From: Chloroflexi bacterium RBG_16_57_11
GTDB lineage: Bacteria; Chloroflexota; Anaerolineae; Anaerolineales; UBA4823
DNA length: 7,131 bases
Reading direction: 5' to 3'
NCBI GenBank assembly: GCA_001795165.1
Contig: MGNS01000071.1
Location: forward strand, 2,627-9,757
The notes beneath the pieces are model-generated. The model was given only the letters and a program-made list of their open reading frames with translations. It had not been told where the DNA came from and did not search any database. A program made the translations under genes and the position numbers. Of the stretch, positions 5,091 through 7,131 are shown in pieces. The number at the start of each line of letters is the position of its first letter. Within the stretch, counting starts at the first letter, position 1.

Positions 5091-7131
5091 TCACTTGGCC
5101 CGATCCTTCCTGTACATGAAAAACAGGATCAAGAAAAAGTTGATCATGATGATCAGGCCTTGGGTCGCCCAGGTCGCCACGAGCCTGGACCAGTATTGAT
5201 CGAGGTCTTCTTTGCTCATGAACGCCCAGCCAAAATTTTTGTAAAAAAGATCGAGCGTGCCTTCGGCCTTGCTGACTGCAGCATTGCGGTTGATCTCCCA
5301 GGTGGCTTTATCTTCCTGGAAGGTCTTCATATCTTCAGCGAACTGGTCAGCTTTGGCTTGATAAGCATCCACCTCGGCGCGATAGGCATCCTGGATTTCC
5401 TCGGTCTGCTTCTGGTAATCTTGCAGCGCTTGTAAATAGGTGGCCACGGCGATCTGATCGGAAGGATTGGCGGGTTGCTCAGGCGCGGGCGGCAACACCG
5501 GCTCCGCGGGTGGGTCGCCAAGGTCAGCCGGTTCGACCGGCTCCGGCTGGTCGATGGCGGGATCGTAGAACTCTCCCAATCCGGGGAAGTTACAGGAGCT
5601 CTCCCGCAGGGCGTTCAGACCCATGCACTTGCAACCGAGCTTTTCCTTCTCCTCCAGGCTAAGGTCATCCCGCTCTTCATCGGTCAAATACGTCCAGCAG
5701 GCATCGGCGGCGACATCGGATCCCAGGCCGGTAATGCCAACGATTGCCTCGAACGACCAGCGCGACGAGGTGATCGCGCTGACCTCTGGCGGCACCGGGA
5801 TCAGGGCGCCGCCCAGCACGACCTGTGGGATGATGAGCATGATCACGATCAGGGGTGCGGAGTTGGCATTTGGGGCGACTGCAGAGGCGAGCAGGCCGAT
5901 CATCATGCCCGCCAATGTCCCGAGCACCAGCGTCAGATAGAATAATAGGAGCTCTTTTGCGCCGCCAGGCATCTGAAAGGCCAGGAAGTGGATGATTGTA
6001 TAGGCGGCCGCCTGGTACAGCGCCAGCAAGGCTGCCACCCAGATTTTGGAAATTACGTAGGGCAGCACTTTTAAATTAACCAGTCGCTCGCGCCTGAAAA
6101 TATCGGCTTCCTTGACGAACTCGCGCATCTGAGACAACCCGCCGATCATGATGGCAAAGATAATCGGCTGGAACATCGATGTGACGGCATTGGCGGTATC
6201 GCCATCGTAGAATGAGAACAGGTCGCGCCCCAGGATAAAAGCCATCAACACATCGATCAGGGCGACCAGCGGCGCCGAGGCCAACATCAAGACCAGGCTG
6301 GCCTTATCGCGAGTCAGGATCTTGATGTTGCGCCCCGAGAGGATTTTGAACTGGCGTACGCCCGATACTTTGTTCCTGCGCGGCCTCTTCTCGGGTTTAA
6401 CGGCCAGAGCTTTGGCAGGGGCCGCCGGCGCTGCCGCTCCGGTAATACCACGCCCCAACGCCTGCAACGGCTTTACGATATGTTCCTGGTAAGCCGGGTT
6501 CTGGCGATAGCGCACAGCCCATTCCTCGGCTTTCCCCCTGGAGGGGTCATCCAGGATGGCGTAAATCTCGTCAAATTCCATCGGGCGGGCGCGCCGGTCG
6601 CGCTCGGAGCGGAACTGGTCGAAGAACTGTAACGCCTGGTCCGGCGGACCGAACCAGCCGATATAGCCGCCGCGCGCCAGGAAAACCACCTTATCCGCCA
6701 GCATCACGTTCTTGGTTGCATGGGTGATCAACACAATCGTGCGTCCCTGGTCCGCCAGGCGGCGCATCAGGTGCATCAGCGCGGTCTCCGTCCCGGGGTC
6801 GAGGCCAGAGGTGGGCTCATCCAGGAAGAACAAGCCGGGCTTGGTGAGCAGCTCGACGCCGATCGAGACGCGCTTTTGCTGCCCGCCGCTAAGACCGCTG
6901 ATCTGTACATCTTTACGATGCACCAGATCCAGGTCCTGCAACACTTCCATGATACGCTGGTGGCGCTCCTGAGAGCTTGTGTCCGCGGGCATGCGCAACT
7001 TGGCGGCGTAATCCAGCGCCTGGTAAACGGTCAGCTCCATATGGATGATATCTCTTTGCGGGACAAAGCCGATTTCATTGCGGATGGCGTCAAAGTTGCG
7101 GTAAATATCGATATCGTTGACCAACACCCGG
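5091..7131 (-). CDS. ABCG-type half transporter (ATPase plus ABC2 membrane domain), 5' truncated
   Basis: This protein has an ATP-binding domain fused to an ABC-2 type membrane domain, in the ABCG/Rv1747-like order. The frame is open to the right edge (an Arg codon precedes the GTG at 7127), so the N-terminus with Walker A, and any FHA domains, is missing. Residues are counted from that codon. Visible motifs are the Q-loop in GFVPQRD (20-26), signature LSGGQ (79-83), Walker B LFFLDEP (99-105) with E104, D-loop SGLD (107-110) and H-loop H136. A basic Ala/Pro linker (about 231-254) leads to about six spans: 276-298, 313-330, 358-384, 392-416, 424-445 and 654-672. Between the last two lies an external loop of about 200 residues with four cysteines, a Pro/Glu-rich part and a predicted coiled coil. 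Half transporters of this type dimerise. The kinase gene follows after 56 bases, suggesting phospho-regulated export; the cargo is unknown and a lipid or glycolipid is a guess. Confidence 0.92.
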   Translation of the reverse strand, partial: RVLVNDIDIYRNFDAIRNEIGFVPQRDIIHMELTVYQALDYAAKLRMPADTSSQERHQRIMEVLQDLDLVHRKDVQISGLSGGQQKRVSIGVELLTKPGLFFLDEPTSGLDPGTETALMHLMRRLADQGRTIVLITHATKNVMLADKVVFLARGGYIGWFGPPDQALQFFDQFRSERDRRARPMEFDEIYAILDDPSRGKAEEWAVRYRQNPAYQEHIVKPLQALGRGITGAAAPAAPAKALAVKPEKRPRRNKVSGVRQFKILSGRNIKILTRDKASLVLMLASAPLVALIDVLMAFILGRDLFSFYDGDTANAVTSMFQPIIFAIMIGGLSQMREFVKEADIFRRERLVNLKVLPYVISKIWVAALLALYQAAAYTIIHFLAFQMPGGAKELLLFYLTLVLGTLAGMMIGLLASAVAPNANSAPLIVIMLIIPQVVLGGALIPVPPEVSAITSSRWSFEAIVGITGLGSDVAADACWTYLTDEERDDLSLEEKEKLGCKCMGLNALRESSCNFPGLGEFYDPAIDQPEPVEPADLGDPPAEPVLPPAPEQPANPSDQIAVATYLQALQDYQKQTEEIQDAYRAEVDAYQAKADQFAEDMKTFQEDKATWEINRNAAVSKAEGTLDLFYKNFGWAFMSKEDLDQYWSRLVATWATQGLIIMINFFLILFFMYRKDRAK
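5169..5792 (-). other. large external loop of the ABC transporter (residues 446-653)
   Basis: This loop between the last two membrane spans holds, in order, a cysteine group (C477, C499, C501, C512, with the pattern GCKCMG), a Pro/Glu/Asp-rich stretch (522-555, positions 5463-5564) and a charged, Gln/Glu/Ala/Lys-rich helical segment (about 556-625, positions 5253-5462) likely to form a coiled coil. ABCG-type proteins usually have a smaller loop here with disulfides. The extra coiled coil may reach other envelope parts. Confidence 0.75.

Noticed and set aside
4732..5199. Plus-strand open frame of 155 codons
   Set aside because: It lies opposite the start of the kinase gene, spans the intergenic gap and the transporter stop, and its translation shows no domain. 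The minus-strand kinase here has clear catalytic motifs.
5475..5945. Plus-strand open frame of 156 codons
   Set aside because: It is antisense to the external loop and last spans of the ABC transporter. There is no recognisable content and no good ribosome binding site.

Overview
The window looks like a chromosomal segment of a Chloroflexota bacterium, probably from the Anaerolineae/Caldilinea side of the phylum. This is an inference. It rests on four things: the moderately high GC content, a multi-domain PknB-like kinase without PASTA repeats, FHA domains fused to enzymes, and a secreted nuclease ending in the FLPMVAR-type tail I associate with exported proteins of this phylum. I see no tRNA, rRNA, CRISPR array, insertion sequence, phage gene or attachment site. 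Coding density is very high.

Layout: (1) Positions 1-779 (+) hold the 3' end of an endonuclease/exonuclease/phosphatase (EEP) fold gene, probably a secreted nuclease, cut by the left edge. (2) Positions 780-838 are a short convergent gap without a convincing terminator. (3) From the right edge leftwards, three genes lie on the minus strand. First comes an ABCG-like half transporter (7131 to 5091), whose 5' end with Walker A is outside the window. After 56 bases comes a membrane Ser/Thr protein kinase (5034 to 2677). After a 137-base gap with its own putative promoter comes a protein with two FHA domains fused to an LCAT-type alpha/beta hydrolase (2539 to 839).

The three minus-strand genes read as one phospho-signalling unit. 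The kinase has a cytoplasmic catalytic domain, one membrane span and an external sensor part. That external part holds an SH3b-like domain between two copies of a 96-residue domain (49/96 identical by hand alignment, no gaps). The FHA pair on the hydrolase would read phospho-threonine made by the kinase. The transporter resembles the actinobacterial FHA-ABC transporters of the Rv1747 type, which are kinase substrates, and its missing N-terminus may carry FHA domains. A plausible but unproven model is that an envelope signal is sensed by the duplicated ectodomain and passed by phosphorylation to a lipid- or envelope-related exporter and to a cytoplasmic lipase/acyltransferase-like enzyme.

The most novel elements are the duplicated ectodomain, the FHA-FHA-LCAT fusion, and the roughly 200-residue external loop of the transporter with four cysteines, a Pro/Glu-rich stretch and a coiled coil.
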